DNA of 49,158 bases, taken from NCBI GenBank assembly GCA_009786685.1, contig WQRQ01000007.1, positions 1-49,158 on the forward strand, written 5' to 3'. The DNA comes from Defluviitaleaceae bacterium. Its GTDB lineage: Bacteria > Bacillota > Clostridia > Lachnospirales > WQUN01. How positions within the stretch are numbered: position 1 is the stretch's first letter; each line of letters begins with the position of its first letter. Positions 16,762 through 26,916 of the stretch are shown here, in pieces. Position numbers and translations under genes: made by a program. Under the pieces are notes generated by a model. That model had not been told where the DNA came from. It saw only the letters and a program-made list of their open reading frames with translations, and did not search any database.

Positions 16762-18696
16762 ATGAAGGTAAAATATCCTAAGCTTTTCAGCCCACTCAGG
16801 GTCGGCAATGTTATGCTGAAAAACAGAATTGCGTCCGCGCCCATGGGCATACCACACAAAACAGTACTCTCCGGCGTAAACTACAGCGGCATGAGCCTGC
16901 TTGATAAGTCTGCCGGGGGGGCAGGTATTATCATCGTAGGAGGCTCGTATCTCGGCGGGCTTTCCGGCGAGGATAATGCGTTTAATAAATATGCGAGGGG
17001 AACTACCCGCGAGGTACTTACTGTTATGAAGCAAAGCGGCGGTGTCGCCTGTATACAGTTTGGTTTTTTTTCGCAACGATTTGACGACGGCACATGCCTT
17101 GCGGTATCTGACGGGATAGACCCCTTTGGATTATCAGGCAAGGAAATGACAAAGGAACAGATAAAAGAACAAATCGATGTACTTTGCGATGATTGCATAA
17201 AAGCCAAAGACTTTGGGTTTGATATGATAATGCTGCACCTTGCGCACGACAGCCTGCACTCTATATTTATGTCACCCGGATGGAACAAACGCATAGATGA
17301 GTACGGCGGTTCATTAGAAAACAGAATGCGCTTGGGCAAAGAGATTATTACCCGCGTGCGCGAGGCTGTGGGGGCTGATTTCCCCGTGATGGCGCGGTTT
17401 AGCCGTCACCTTATGGTAGAGGAATCCTTTTCCGAGGATGACATGATGGCATTTATACATGAGGTTTATCCATACCTTGACATCGTTAATATTTCTGCCG
17501 GCGCAGACTGTGTAGGCGGCGTTAGCGTCGAGCAATATAGGGCAAACACCCATGTAAATCCACAGGCTCTCGACCCTAGGTTTTATAACCTGGAGTTCTG
17601 TGAGAGGGTAAAAAGGGAGCTTGGGGACAAGGTCGTAGTCGCGATAGTAGGTGCGGTGGGCGACCCCGCCATGTGCGAAAAATACTTATCAGAGGGTAGA
17701 TTTGACATGGTAATGATGGCGAGACAACTCACCGCAGACCCATACTGGCCAAAAAAAGCCCTCGAAGGACGCGACGAAGATATCGTCCCATGTATACGCT
17801 GTTCCCACTGCTACCATATCGCCACCATACACGAAAACATGCAATGCGCCGTAAACCCGCGCTTTAGGCGCGAAAACAGAGTACCACTCAGTCTTGCACC
17901 TTCCTCGGAGCCACAAAAAGTTGTAGTAATCGGCGGCGGCCCGGCAGGCATGAATGCCGCCCTCACCGCCTTTAAGCGGGGGCATAATGTCATTTTGCTG
18001 GAAAAAGAAAATGAGCCGGGCGGCCAAATGCATCACACAAAGTACGATAAGTTTAAAAACGATATCCGCATGTATCAAGATTATCTGATTGCGCAGTTGG
18101 GTAAAACCGCCGTGGATGTGCGCCTTGGTATAGACGCAAGCCACGACTATGTACGAGAGCTAAACCCCGACCATATCATCATAGCCGTAGGTGCAGATTT
18201 TACTACGCCGCCTATCAAGGGCATTGAGTTTTCAAAAGAAGCCACATCTATTTATCCAAGCATAACAGATATACGTAAAAAAACCGTGATAATAGGCGGA
18301 GGTACTATAGGCAGCGAGATAGCCTTACAGTTGGCACAAAACGGCTGTGACGTTACGCTGATAGAAAAAGGCAGTACACTGGCACAAACCGCTACATGGC
18401 TCTATAGGCATTCTTTATACGGGCATATCGAAAAATGCAAAAGCTTGCACATGCAGTTAAACTCGTCCGTAAAAGAAATCAAAGCAGACGGCGTAAGCTA
18501 TGTAGACACAAACGGCAAGGAGACCTTTGCGGAGGCGGAGCTAATCCTACATGCGACAGGCATGGCGTCTCGCAAAGAACTTGCGTTTAGCTTTTATGGC
18601 ATTACTCCAAACACATCAGTCGTTGGGGATTGCGACAAGGTAGGCAATATTAACCATGCCATAAATGATTCTTACTTTGTAGCCGCAAGCATATAA
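16762..18696 (+). CDS. NADH:flavin oxidoreductase/2-enoate reductase-like enzyme, copy 2
   Basis: 644 residues from ATG 16762, 8 nt after GGAGG. Same architecture as the first copy but clearly diverged: an FMN barrel with EYGGSLENRMRLG, 4Fe-4S cysteines 344, 347, 350 and 362 (CxxCxxCx11C, followed by AVNPRFRRE as in the family), and two Rossmann motifs (GGGPAG and IGGGTIGSE). The catalytic HGAHGY region reads HLAHDSLHS (159-167), so the usual Gly-Tyr is Asp-Ser. Two such diverged enzymes in one operon suggest two successive reductions or a heteromeric enzyme. It is followed 12 nt later by the glycosidase. Confidence 0.9.
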   Translation: MKVKYPKLFSPLRVGNVMLKNRIASAPMGIPHKTVLSGVNYSGMSLLDKSAGGAGIIIVGGSYLGGLSGEDNAFNKYARGTTREVLTVMKQSGGVACIQFGFFSQRFDDGTCLAVSDGIDPFGLSGKEMTKEQIKEQIDVLCDDCIKAKDFGFDMIMLHLAHDSLHSIFMSPGWNKRIDEYGGSLENRMRLGKEIITRVREAVGADFPVMARFSRHLMVEESFSEDDMMAFIHEVYPYLDIVNISAGADCVGGVSVEQYRANTHVNPQALDPRFYNLEFCERVKRELGDKVVVAIVGAVGDPAMCEKYLSEGRFDMVMMARQLTADPYWPKKALEGRDEDIVPCIRCSHCYHIATIHENMQCAVNPRFRRENRVPLSLAPSSEPQKVVVIGGGPAGMNAALTAFKRGHNVILLEKENEPGGQMHHTKYDKFKNDIRMYQDYLIAQLGKTAVDVRLGIDASHDYVRELNPDHIIIAVGADFTTPPIKGIEFSKEATSIYPSITDIRKKTVIIGGGTIGSEIALQLAQNGCDVTLIEKGSTLAQTATWLYRHSLYGHIEKCKSLHMQLNSSVKEIKADGVSYVDTNGKETFAEAELILHATGMASRKELAFSFYGITPNTSVVGDCDKVGNINHAINDSYFVAASI

Positions 18697-20118
<1,422 letters not shown>

Positions 20119-20124
20119 AAATAC

Positions 20125-20207
20125 TGCGGCTGAGAGGACTTGAACCTCCACATCCTTTCGGACACATGGACCTGAACCATGCGCGTCTGCCATTCCGCCA
20201 CAACCGC
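20125..20207 (-). tRNA. tRNA-Leu(CAG)
   Basis: 83 nt on the minus strand. The acceptor stem GCGGTTG/CAGCCGC with discriminator A, anticodon arm CATGG-TTCAGGT-CCATG (anticodon CAG), a long class-II variable arm (TGTCCGAAAGGATG) and the T arm GAGG-TTCAAGT-CCTC are all visible. CCA is not encoded. Confidence 0.95.
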
Positions 20208-20253
20208 ATAAAAGTAATTTTAATACCGCCACTAAAAATTGTCAAATAAAAAA

Positions 20254-20293
20254 CGAGAGCCTGCTCAAGTTTCAAGCAAGCTCTCGCTTTTTT
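20254..20293. terminator. Bidirectional terminator between the PTS operon and the DUF cluster
   Basis: CGAGAGC (20254-20260) pairs with GCTCTCG (20280-20286), with T-tracts on both strands. The complementary tails CTGCT and AAGCA extend the stem. It ends the leftward DUF1659/DUF2922-like operon and could stop read-through from the right-going operon. Confidence 0.8.
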
Positions 20294-20511
20294 TATATGA
20301 TTGTTCTGGTAGTTTCGGTTACGACTTCTGCGCCGACAAAGCTTTCCAATCTGCCTATCGTACCGTCAAATACGTCAACTGCGCGTAGCATCGACGCGGT
20401 TGCGTTTACGTTTGTCGCAGCCAAGGACGGGCGCGGGTCGTTTATGCGCACTCTATGCTGTCTGTCCAATGACGTAGCAAATGTCATTACACATGTTTCG
20501 CGGACTTCCAT
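20293..20511 (-). CDS. DUF2922-like small protein, copy 2
   Basis: 72 residues (MEVRETCVMTFATSLDRQHR then VRINDPRPSLAATNVNATAS). The pattern of two N-terminal strands, a D-P-R motif, then a helix MLRAVDVFDG and a closing strand matches DUF2922. Function is unknown in this family; members typically sit beside DUF1659 genes in Firmicutes. AGGAAGGAGGTGAGACA precedes the ATG. It is the last of four small leftward genes, 35 nt after a DUF1659-like gene, and paralogous to the gene at 20837. Confidence 0.7.
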   Translation of the reverse strand: MEVRETCVMTFATSLDRQHRVRINDPRPSLAATNVNATASMLRAVDVFDGTIGRLESFVGAEVVTETTRTII

Positions 20512-20546
20512 TGTCTCACCTCCTTCCTATTTTAGAATTTTTTTAA

Positions 20547-20720
20547 CTAAAATTCGAATGTGCGTACTTTTAGCACCTTGTACACCGGGCATTCTTGGAA
20601 GCCGTTTAGAAGCTTTGCAAGCCCTAAAAGCTGGTCGTCACTTGCCGTTATGGCAAAGTTGCTGAATGTGAATTGCCCCGGGTCGTAGCGTAGTACAAGC
20701 CGTTTTGCTCTTTCTAACAT
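20547..20720 (-). CDS. DUF1659-like small protein, copy 2
   Basis: 57 residues: MLERAKRLVLRYDPGQFTFS then NFAITASDDQLLGLAKLLNG and ending KVLKVRTFEF. The layout of two strands, the phrase ASDDQLLGLAKLLNGFQ and a final strand with hydrophobic ending is that of DUF1659, in which the middle usually reads P(x)ATDEDLYxVAxALASLQ. GGAAGGAGGTGAGATT precedes the ATG. Function unknown. Adjacent to a DUF2922-like gene as is typical. Confidence 0.65.
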   Translation of the reverse strand: MLERAKRLVLRYDPGQFTFSNFAITASDDQLLGLAKLLNGFQECPVYKVLKVRTFEF

Positions 20721-20744
20721 AATCTCACCTCCTTCCTATTAATA

Positions 20745-20835
20745 ATGGGGCTCTGCCCCAAGCCCCGCCGCTGCGCTTGGGCGAAGCCCATGCTCGCTTC
20801 CTCACTGCGTTGCGGGGGGTGCGCTTTTGCGCACT
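20745..20835. repeat. GC-rich intergenic hairpin element, copy A
   Basis: A GC-rich spacer between two of the small genes, with GGGGCTCTGCCCC, TGGGCGAAGCCCA and TGCGCTTTTGCGCA hairpins. The same plan, sharing CGCTTCCTC and the closing GGGGGGYGCGCTTTTGCGC-type hairpin, recurs at 44735-44866. Probably a dispersed non-coding repeat family. Confidence 0.6.
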
Positions 20836-20836
20836 G

Positions 20837-21061
20837 TTACACTATTACTCTGCGCTGGGTGGTTACTGTTTTCGCAGTTTTTATGGTTTTGGGTATGCCG
20901 CTGCTTGCCGACAGTACCGCGCCGTTTGCGATGATTGCTTCCATAGAAACTTGCGCATTTGCAGCGTCCTTGTCCATGCACGCACGGGGGATGCTGATAC
21001 GTAATCTGCGTCCGATGTCTGTGTTAAATATCAATACAAAACGATGAGTCGCGTTATCCAT
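20837..21061 (-). CDS. DUF2922-like small protein, copy 1
   Basis: 74 residues (MDNATHRFVLIFNTDIGRRL then RISIPRACMDKDAANAQVSM). It has the DUF2922 plan: a strand, a polar turn, a strand with RISIPRA, a helix AQVSMEAIIANGAV and a C-terminal strand ending QRRVIV. It is a diverged paralogue of the gene at 20293. AGGAAGGAGGTGAAAAA precedes the ATG. The four genes alternate DUF1659-like, DUF2922-like, DUF1659-like, DUF2922-like. Confidence 0.7.
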   Translation of the reverse strand: MDNATHRFVLIFNTDIGRRLRISIPRACMDKDAANAQVSMEAIIANGAVLSASSGIPKTIKTAKTVTTQRRVIV

Positions 21062-21096
21062 TTTTTCACCTCCTTCCTATTAATAATGTGGGGGCT

Positions 21097-21309
21097 TTAT
21101 GCCTCTACCAGTTCGTCTTGGATGGTGTAAAAACCACCTGTTGCCGGGTGTCCCGGGTCGATACGGCGGATACCGTTAATCGCTTGCCTAATCCCTTGCA
21201 GGTCTGACTGCTCCAAGTTGGGATTAATGCGGCTAAGTGTTTGCACGGTGTCCTCGGCGGCGTTGATAAATCTAAGACGCGCCATAAAAGGTCTGCTGAT
21301 AACTGCCAT
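21097..21309 (-). CDS. DUF1659-like small protein, copy 1
   Basis: 70 residues from ATG 21309, 7 nt after AAAGGAGGTG; the frame extends three codons upstream without a ribosome site. It reads MAVISRPFMARLRFINAAED then LSRINPNLEQSDLQGIRQAI, ending in a Thr/Glu-rich strand. The phrase INPNLEQSDLQGIRQAINGI matches the DUF1659 centre. First gene of the four-gene cluster. Function unknown. Confidence 0.6.
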   Translation of the reverse strand: MAVISRPFMARLRFINAAEDTVQTLSRINPNLEQSDLQGIRQAINGIRRIDPGHPATGGFYTIQDELVEA

Positions 21310-21449
21310 ACTTTTCACCTCCTTTCTTGATGTACTAAAGTGCCGACGATGTTACATGCCCTGTGCGCCGAGCAACTTTGTAAGTACATATTACACGTAA
21401 CGAAGTGACAAATGTTATGACAATGTCCGAGACTTTGTCACAAAAAATA

Positions 21450-21484
21450 CAAAAAAAACACGCACCCGTTTTCACGAGTGCGCG
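21450..21484 (-). terminator. Terminator of the chemotaxis-receptor gene
   Basis: On the minus strand GCGCACTCG pairs with CGGGTGCGT around TGAAAA, followed by TTTTTTTT. It lies about 67 nt after the receptor's stop and before the small-gene cluster. Confidence 0.8.
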
Positions 21485-21496
21485 TAATGTTAAAGT

Positions 21497-21545
21497 TTGG
21501 GTCAAGCCTTTTCAAAGGCTTGTGGGGCATTGGGACAAAGCCCCA
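21497..21545. repeat. Paired hairpins after the chemotaxis gene
   Basis: CAAGCCTTTTCAAAGGCTTG and GGGGCATTGGGACAAAGCCCC are adjacent hairpins. The second resembles the GGGGC(T)nGCCCC hairpins of copies A and B of the GC-rich element. Confidence 0.45.
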
Positions 21546-21550
21546 AGGTC

Positions 21551-23863
21551 TTAAACTTTAAAGTAAGAAACAAGCTGCTGTAGCAGTTCTGCTTGAGAGG
21601 TTAGCTCCTCCGACGCGGCTGCTGCTTCTTCTGATACTGCGGAGTTGGATTGTACCACTTGGGAGATTTGGCTTAGGCCTATGCCCACTTGGGAGATGGC
21701 TTCGGCTTGCTCTACGGAGGCGTTGGATATCGCGGTTATGATGTTTAGTACGCTGGTGGCGTTGTCTACTATTGTGTTTAGTGTTTCTGCTGTGGATTGT
21801 GCTATTTCGGAGCCGGTTTCTACCGTGGTGATGGAGTGGCCTATCAGCTCGGTTGTTTCGCTGGCGGCGGTTTGGCTGCGGGCTGCGAGAGAGCGTACTT
21901 CTTCTGCTACTACTGCAAAGCCTCGGCCGTGTTCGCCTGCGCGTGCGGCTTCTACTGCGGCGTTAAGAGCCAGTAGGTTGGTTTGGAATGCAATGTCTTG
22001 GATGGTACGTATGATTTTGGAGATGTTGTTTGAGGCGTCTTTGATTTGATTCATCGCGCTTAGGGTTTGTTGCATTGCGTCGTTACCGTCGCGGGCGTTT
22101 GATGTGGATGTTTGTGATAGGGTGTTGGCTTCGCCTGCGTTTTTGGCGTTGGCTTGTGTTTGTTGGTTGATGAGGTCTACGGAGGCGTTAAGCTCTTGGA
22201 TGGAGCTGGCCTGTGTAGACGCACCGTTTGCGAGGTCCATCGCGCTGGACGAAATTTGTTTTGCGCCTGTAAGCACTTGCTCGGAGGCAGATGTGATTTC
22301 GCCCATGGTTTTGTTTAGGGTGCGTGAGATATTGTTTAGTGAGTCTTTGATTGCTACAAAGCTGCCTACATAGTCGCGTGTGATGGAGATGGTGAGGTCA
22401 CCGTCGGCTATGCGGGTTAGGGTGTCAGCGATTTCTGCGATATAGCCGGACAGGTTGTCTATCGTGGCGTTTACGGAGTCTTTCATTTTTAGGAAGTCGC
22501 CCGGATAGCTGCCGGATACTTTGTTGGAGAAATCACCGCGGGATAGTTGTCCCATGATGGTCATAATTTCGGAAACAGGGGCGTTTACGGCTTTGGCGAT
22601 GTCGTTTAGGCCGTCCATGATTTTGCGCCATCCGCCTTCGTAGCGGGTGGAGTCTATGGAGAAGCTCATGTTACCTTTTACTGCTGCGGCGTCTATCATG
22701 GCACTTACTTCTGTGTTTACTGCGTTTAGGCTGGCCATAAACTCATCCATTGTTTGGTTGATAACGGCTTTTTTGCCCGGCAGTTGTTTTAATTTTGCGT
22801 TAAAGTCACCTTTGCTTACTTTGGTGAGTGCGTCGAGAATGCTCATTGTCTCGGAGACGTTACTTTCTGTGAAGCCGTTTAGCGCGGTCATCATGTCGTT
22901 GTAGCCGCCGCGATAGCGGTCGGTGTCTACGCGGTAGTCGGTGTCACCCTCTACCACTACGGCATTTGTGAGTCCGGAGATATCATCTACCATGCCACGC
23001 ACCACATTTATTAAGTTGTATACATACTGTGTCATTGTGCCGACTTCGTCGCGGGTAAGCTCGGATTTCATATTGATATTGAAGTTACCGTTTGCGACGT
23101 TTTCAAGGATACCGACTACCTCGCTTACCGGTTTGGAAATCAAGGAGTTTATGAGAACGGCTGCAATCAAGGCTAATACCACGCCTATGACGGCTATAAT
23201 GATAAGGGTCGTAACCGTTTGCGTCGAAAATGCTGACATGTCTTCTTGTACGGTTTCCATGACTACCCGCAAACCGCCGAGCATATCGTCGATGAGGTAT
23301 TCAATTTCTGCCATTATGTCACGGCCGTATACGATGGCGTATACTGCTATTTCGCGGTATTGTGCGATGGTGATACCGCCTGCGTTAAGGTAGTCTCTGC
23401 CTTGGCGTGCGGCGTCTACGGCAGTGGCTACGACATCGTCCAGATACAGATAGATAAGCCGCTCTATATCATCGGATTGACCAACCCTTAGTCTGCGGGT
23501 AGAATCATCCAAACTGGGGTCTTCGAGTATATTGTCTCGATATCGACCGACTATGCGCCCTACCCTTTCGGCAGAGGCAATGGCTTGTGCTTCCAGCTCT
23601 TCTATTGTACCAAGCTGCGTGGGGAACTGACCACTTTGGAGTGCGGTAACGGCTACGAGCCGTCTTATGTTCATTAATTCGCCTTCGAGGTCGAGCATTT
23701 GCTCAAACCTAAATACGGTATACTCAAGCGTATCACCGTACCTGCTGTCTACTTGCAAAACGTCGTTTGCGCCCATGAATGCAACAAGAATCAATGCGGC
23801 AATAACGACGCCAAATCCAAGGAATAGTTTGGACCTGATTTTCATGTTTCTTAAAAAACTCAT
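21551..23863 (-). CDS. Methyl-accepting chemotaxis protein with repeated linker modules
   Basis: 770 residues from ATG 23863 behind AAGGAGGG; the frame is open 22 codons upstream. Membrane segments lie near 11-31 and ~215-240, enclosing an extracytoplasmic helical domain (~32-214) like the four-helix ligand-binding class. A HAMP follows, then an extended linker in which units such as [13 protein letters not shown] and [13 protein letters not shown], and [12 protein letters not shown]-type HAMP-like units, recur. The signalling domain has the conserved tip [20 protein letters not shown]. It reports to CheA/CheW. No CheR pentapeptide is present at the C-terminus (QLVSYFKV). The ligand is unknown, and no other chemotaxis genes are in the window. 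Confidence 0.93.
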   Translation of the reverse strand: MSFLRNMKIRSKLFLGFGVVIAALILVAFMGANDVLQVDSRYGDTLEYTVFRFEQMLDLEGELMNIRRLVAVTALQSGQFPTQLGTIEELEAQAIASAERVGRIVGRYRDNILEDPSLDDSTRRLRVGQSDDIERLIYLYLDDVVATAVDAARQGRDYLNAGGITIAQYREIAVYAIVYGRDIMAEIEYLIDDMLGGLRVVMETVQEDMSAFSTQTVTTLIIIAVIGVVLALIAAVLINSLISKPVSEVVGILENVANGNFNINMKSELTRDEVGTMTQYVYNLINVVRGMVDDISGLTNAVVVEGDTDYRVDTDRYRGGYNDMMTALNGFTESNVSETMSILDALTKVSKGDFNAKLKQLPGKKAVINQTMDEFMASLNAVNTEVSAMIDAAAVKGNMSFSIDSTRYEGGWRKIMDGLNDIAKAVNAPVSEIMTIMGQLSRGDFSNKVSGSYPGDFLKMKDSVNATIDNLSGYIAEIADTLTRIADGDLTISITRDYVGSFVAIKDSLNNISRTLNKTMGEITSASEQVLTGAKQISSSAMDLANGASTQASSIQELNASVDLINQQTQANAKNAGEANTLSQTSTSNARDGNDAMQQTLSAMNQIKDASNNISKIIRTIQDIAFQTNLLALNAAVEAARAGEHGRGFAVVAEEVRSLAARSQTAASETTELIGHSITTVETGSEIAQSTAETLNTIVDNATSVLNIITAISNASVEQAEAISQVGIGLSQISQVVQSNSAVSEEAAAASEELTSQAELLQQLVSYFKV

Positions 23864-24162
23864 CAAAAAGCCCTCCTTAGGCAATGTTGGCGAGTTAACG
23901 CAAGACGTCCCCCTCAAGCATCCCGCCATTTTAAATTTTAGATAGATACGTTAATTATGACATTTTAATATAAAAAAGCAATCAATTTTTTATATTTATG
24001 CCTGCTTACCATGTACTTTTCAACATATCACATACGCACGTGCGTGCAAGAATTTTTATTTGTTGAATTATGACAAAAAAATGTGAAATTTGGATAATAA
24101 TTTATGCAAACTCACAGCTTGGCCGTGGCTTTTTATGTAAATTAAACAAAAGGCTTGGAGGT
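23864..24162. other. Intergenic region between tsaD and the chemotaxis gene
   Basis: AT-rich with no open frame of note. It contains a perfect 12-bp palindrome, ACGCACGTGCGT (24034-24045), which might be a regulator site for the receptor gene. No sigma-28-type promoter is obvious. Confidence 0.4.
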
Positions 24163-25140
24163 TTACACCATTCGCCCCGGGAATGCATTGAGGTTTAGCC
24201 CGTCATTTTTACCATTTTTTATGCTGTAGTAGCCTCGGCAGGCTATCATCGCCGCGTTGTCTGTACAGTATACGGGCTTTGGCATGTAGAGCCTTATGTT
24301 TTTTTGGTTAAAAGCGGTCTGCATGGCTTGGCGCAATGCTTTGTTGCAGGCCACTCCGCCTGCGAGGGTCATTTGGGCGAAACCTTCGTTTAGGCAGGCG
24401 GCGACTGCGCGGTCGGTGAGTACGTCCACCACAGCTTTTTGGAAGGAAGCGGCTATGTTTGGGATATCCGGGTTTTCTTCCTTTTTGATGTATTGAATAA
24501 CGGCGGTTTTCAGGCCGCTGAAGCTGAAGTCGTAATCGGGAACCTTTGCGCGTGGGAAGGTAATGGTAGGCTCAATATCGCATGATATTTTGTCGATTTG
24601 GGGGCCGCCGGGGTAGGGCAAGCCGAGTACGCGGGCGATTTTGTCGAAGGCCTCGCCTGCGGCGTCGTCGCGGGTCGCGCCTACTATGCGATAGGTTTCG
24701 TAGTCTTCGACGGCAAGTAGCGAGGTATGCCCGCCACTCACAACAAGGGATAAAAACGGCGGCTCAAGCTCCGTCTCCAAAAAATTTGCGCAAACATGCC
24801 CCTCTATGTGATGTACACCTATGAGGGGCTTTTTGTTTATGAATGCGAGACCTTTTGCGTAATTTAGGCCTACGAGCAACGCGCCCGCGAGGCCGGGTCC
24901 GTTTGCTACGGCATAGGCGTCGATATCGGCCAAGGTAACACCCGCTTCGCCGAGTGCCTCGTCCACGATGTAGCCTATGCACTCGATATGCCGTCTCGCC
25001 GCTATCTCCGGCACAACGCCGCCAAACTCCGCATGTATTTCAACCTGCGACGCGATTGTATTGGAAAGCACGTGGCGGCCGTCCTTTACCACTGCGGCGG
25101 AGGTCTCGTCACAGCTTGTTTCTATGCCTAAAATTATCAT
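24163..25140 (-). CDS. tsaD: tRNA N6-threonylcarbamoyladenosine transferase TsaD
   Basis: 325 residues, slightly short but complete. N-terminal ILGIETSCDETSAAVV, EIAARRHIE and metal-binding His111/His115 in HHIEGH are family signatures, as are VSGGHTSL and the C-terminal CTDNAAMIA with the metal Asp. It transfers threonylcarbamoyl to A37 of ANN-decoding tRNAs together with TsaB and TsaE, which are not nearby. Its start overlaps the anti-sigma gene's stop by 4 nt (ATGA), so it is translated with the stress operon, an unusual setting for an essential tRNA gene. Confidence 0.97.
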   Translation of the reverse strand: MIILGIETSCDETSAAVVKDGRHVLSNTIASQVEIHAEFGGVVPEIAARRHIECIGYIVDEALGEAGVTLADIDAYAVANGPGLAGALLVGLNYAKGLAFINKKPLIGVHHIEGHVCANFLETELEPPFLSLVVSGGHTSLLAVEDYETYRIVGATRDDAAGEAFDKIARVLGLPYPGGPQIDKISCDIEPTITFPRAKVPDYDFSFSGLKTAVIQYIKKEENPDIPNIAASFQKAVVDVLTDRAVAACLNEGFAQMTLAGGVACNKALRQAMQTAFNQKNIRLYMPKPVYCTDNAAMIACRGYYSIKNGKNDGLNLNAFPGRMV

Positions 25141-25592
25141 GTTTTGACTTTCTCCCCATTGTGAAGTACATACAGCAAAGCCCCGGTGATTGCGGTTAGA
25201 ATAAGCGCGAAAATGCCGATTTCTTCTGTGGGCAATGATGCTGCGATGGTAAAGGTTTCGATGATGGGCGTATATGCCGCGGTAAAGATTTCCGGGTTAA
25301 ACAAAAGGAAAAGCCCGATAAGCAACGCGCTTATACCCCATATTAAATGAAGCGCGGGGGTTTGCTTAGGTACGTGTTTTTTCTCCTTGGCGATGGCAGA
25401 CATTACGTTTTGCGTAAAATCCTCGGGGGCGTCGGTGAGTTGGCCTGCCAACTCGTACGAAGCATCCATGGTTGTGTAAAGCTCGCGGCAGTCTTCGCAG
25501 ATTAGCATATGCTCCACGAGTTCCTTTGCGTTTTTAGGCTCTATTGTTTTTTCGAAATATTGCATTATAAAATTTTCATATTTTTTGCACAT
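25137..25592 (-). CDS. Zinc-finger anti-sigma factor-like membrane protein
   Basis: 151 residues. The N-terminal H-x3-C-x2-C motif (His28, Cys32, Cys35 in EHMLICEDCRELY) is the zf-HC2/ZAS signature of anti-sigma factors. Two membrane segments follow: LIWGISALLIGLFLLF (~83-98) and IGIFALILTAITGALLYVL (~124-142). It probably holds the neighbouring ECF sigma factor at the membrane until a signal releases it. It lies 11 nt after the LRR gene and overlaps tsaD. Confidence 0.85.
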   Translation of the reverse strand: MCKKYENFIMQYFEKTIEPKNAKELVEHMLICEDCRELYTTMDASYELAGQLTDAPEDFTQNVMSAIAKEKKHVPKQTPALHLIWGISALLIGLFLLFNPEIFTAAYTPIIETFTIAASLPTEEIGIFALILTAITGALLYVLHNGEKVKT

Positions 25593-25603
25593 GGTTTTTA
25601 CTC

Positions 25604-26914
25604 CTATCTGCGGGTGATTTTTGCTTCATATATTATATATGGGTGTAAGCATCCGGTTAGAAGGCGAAAGCCACGCTCCAAAAACTGCTCGCTCCCGCCG
25701 ATTGCTTCGAAGGCGTCAAGCGAAAGTATTGCTTCCAGCGTAAATTCTGCTTGGGGGGCTACTTCTGTGAAGGCGAGCCATGCCCATGGGCCGTCCATCG
25801 CGCCGATTGCAAAATGTATCGTGGAATCGGAGGCGTTTCTGCCGCGGACAAAAAAGTCGTAGTCGCTTTCTTCGAAGTTTAGGAACACATCGCCCCATTG
25901 TGTAAGGGCAACATCCAGCGCGTCCCATGTATTTGTGCGTTCGCTTACAAAAATGGCGTTGCCGTAAGGCCCTTCCACGATTTCGAAGGTGGGGTCTCCC
26001 GCTTGCATAAGGAAGGGATTCCAGCCCATGTCGGGGACTTCAAAAATAACAGCCCCGTTGCCGCGCAGCCCAACTTCTTGCGCCTGTGTAAACATATCTT
26101 CGGAAAGCGCGTAAACCACCAGCCCCGGGAGCCTTGGCCTACCTTCCACAAACAAAATATGCGACAAAGGCTGCCAGTCGGTAATCGGATTGTCGCTTAA
26201 ATCCATAATCGCGGTGAGGTTTGCAAGCGGTGCGATGTCTGTTATTTGGTTGTTGGTAAGAGTTAAAACCATTAAGTTTTCCAGCTCCGCAAGTGGCGAA
26301 ATGTCTGTTATTTGATTGTCATTTGCCAAAAGTGCTGTGATGTTAGTGTTAACAAGAAGCGAAATGTCGGACACTTGGTTATCGTTGATGTTTAATACTT
26401 CCAACGCAGGAAGACTTGAAATCAGCGTTAAATCGCTTAAACCTGTGTTGTGAATGTCCAGATGAGTAAGCTCCGTAAGGGTGGTGAGCGGGGAAAAATC
26501 CTCGATTTCGTTGCAGCCAAGGTTAAGCCAAGTAAGCCCCATCCCTTCAAGGGGCGAAATATCGGTGATATTGTTATCGTCCAAATTTAACCATACCAGG
26601 TTTTCCATATCGCGCAGGGGGATAATATCCTCGTTGCCCAGTCCACGAAGGCTCAAGTCCAACCCGTCGATGTCGAGTGGGAAATATTCTCCGCCTATGG
26701 ATATATACATGGAGGTATCGGCGGGTATCTCGTCCGTTTCGTTTGCTTCGCTTGGCTCGTCCGGCTCGGGGGCTGTTTCAATTTCTTCCCATTCCGCGTA
26801 AGTTGTATCAGCAAAATCGTAGTTTTCGTCCACGCCCGATAACACCAAAAGCAAAACAATCCCCGCAGCCAATACGGCGATAAACCCTAACCCAAGCAGC
26901 TTTTGATTATCCAT
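25604..26914 (-). CDS. Membrane-anchored leucine-rich repeat protein
   Basis: 436 residues. An N-terminal signal anchor (LGLGFIAVLAAGIVLLLVLSGV) is followed by an acidic, Glu/Pro-rich linker. About seven internalin-like LRRs of ~21-22 residues follow (repeat pattern LxxLxLxxNxIxDISPL, ~residues 80-250). The C-terminal half (~270-436) looks like an all-beta, carbohydrate- or ligand-binding-type module and is unnamed. It should face the outside and may sense an external ligand. Placed between the sigma and anti-sigma genes, with a 2-nt gap from the sigma gene. Confidence 0.85.
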   Translation of the reverse strand: MDNQKLLGLGFIAVLAAGIVLLLVLSGVDENYDFADTTYAEWEEIETAPEPDEPSEANETDEIPADTSMYISIGGEYFPLDIDGLDLSLRGLGNEDIIPLRDMENLVWLNLDDNNITDISPLEGMGLTWLNLGCNEIEDFSPLTTLTELTHLDIHNTGLSDLTLISSLPALEVLNINDNQVSDISLLVNTNITALLANDNQITDISPLAELENLMVLTLTNNQITDIAPLANLTAIMDLSDNPITDWQPLSHILFVEGRPRLPGLVVYALSEDMFTQAQEVGLRGNGAVIFEVPDMGWNPFLMQAGDPTFEIVEGPYGNAIFVSERTNTWDALDVALTQWGDVFLNFEESDYDFFVRGRNASDSTIHFAIGAMDGPWAWLAFTEVAPQAEFTLEAILSLDAFEAIGGSEQFLERGFRLLTGCLHPYIIYEAKITRR

Positions 26915-26916
26915 TT

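Noticed and set aside
21645-23393. Plus-strand frames antisense to the chemotaxis receptor
   Set aside because: The receptor frame is certain, and these frames show only its reversed bias.
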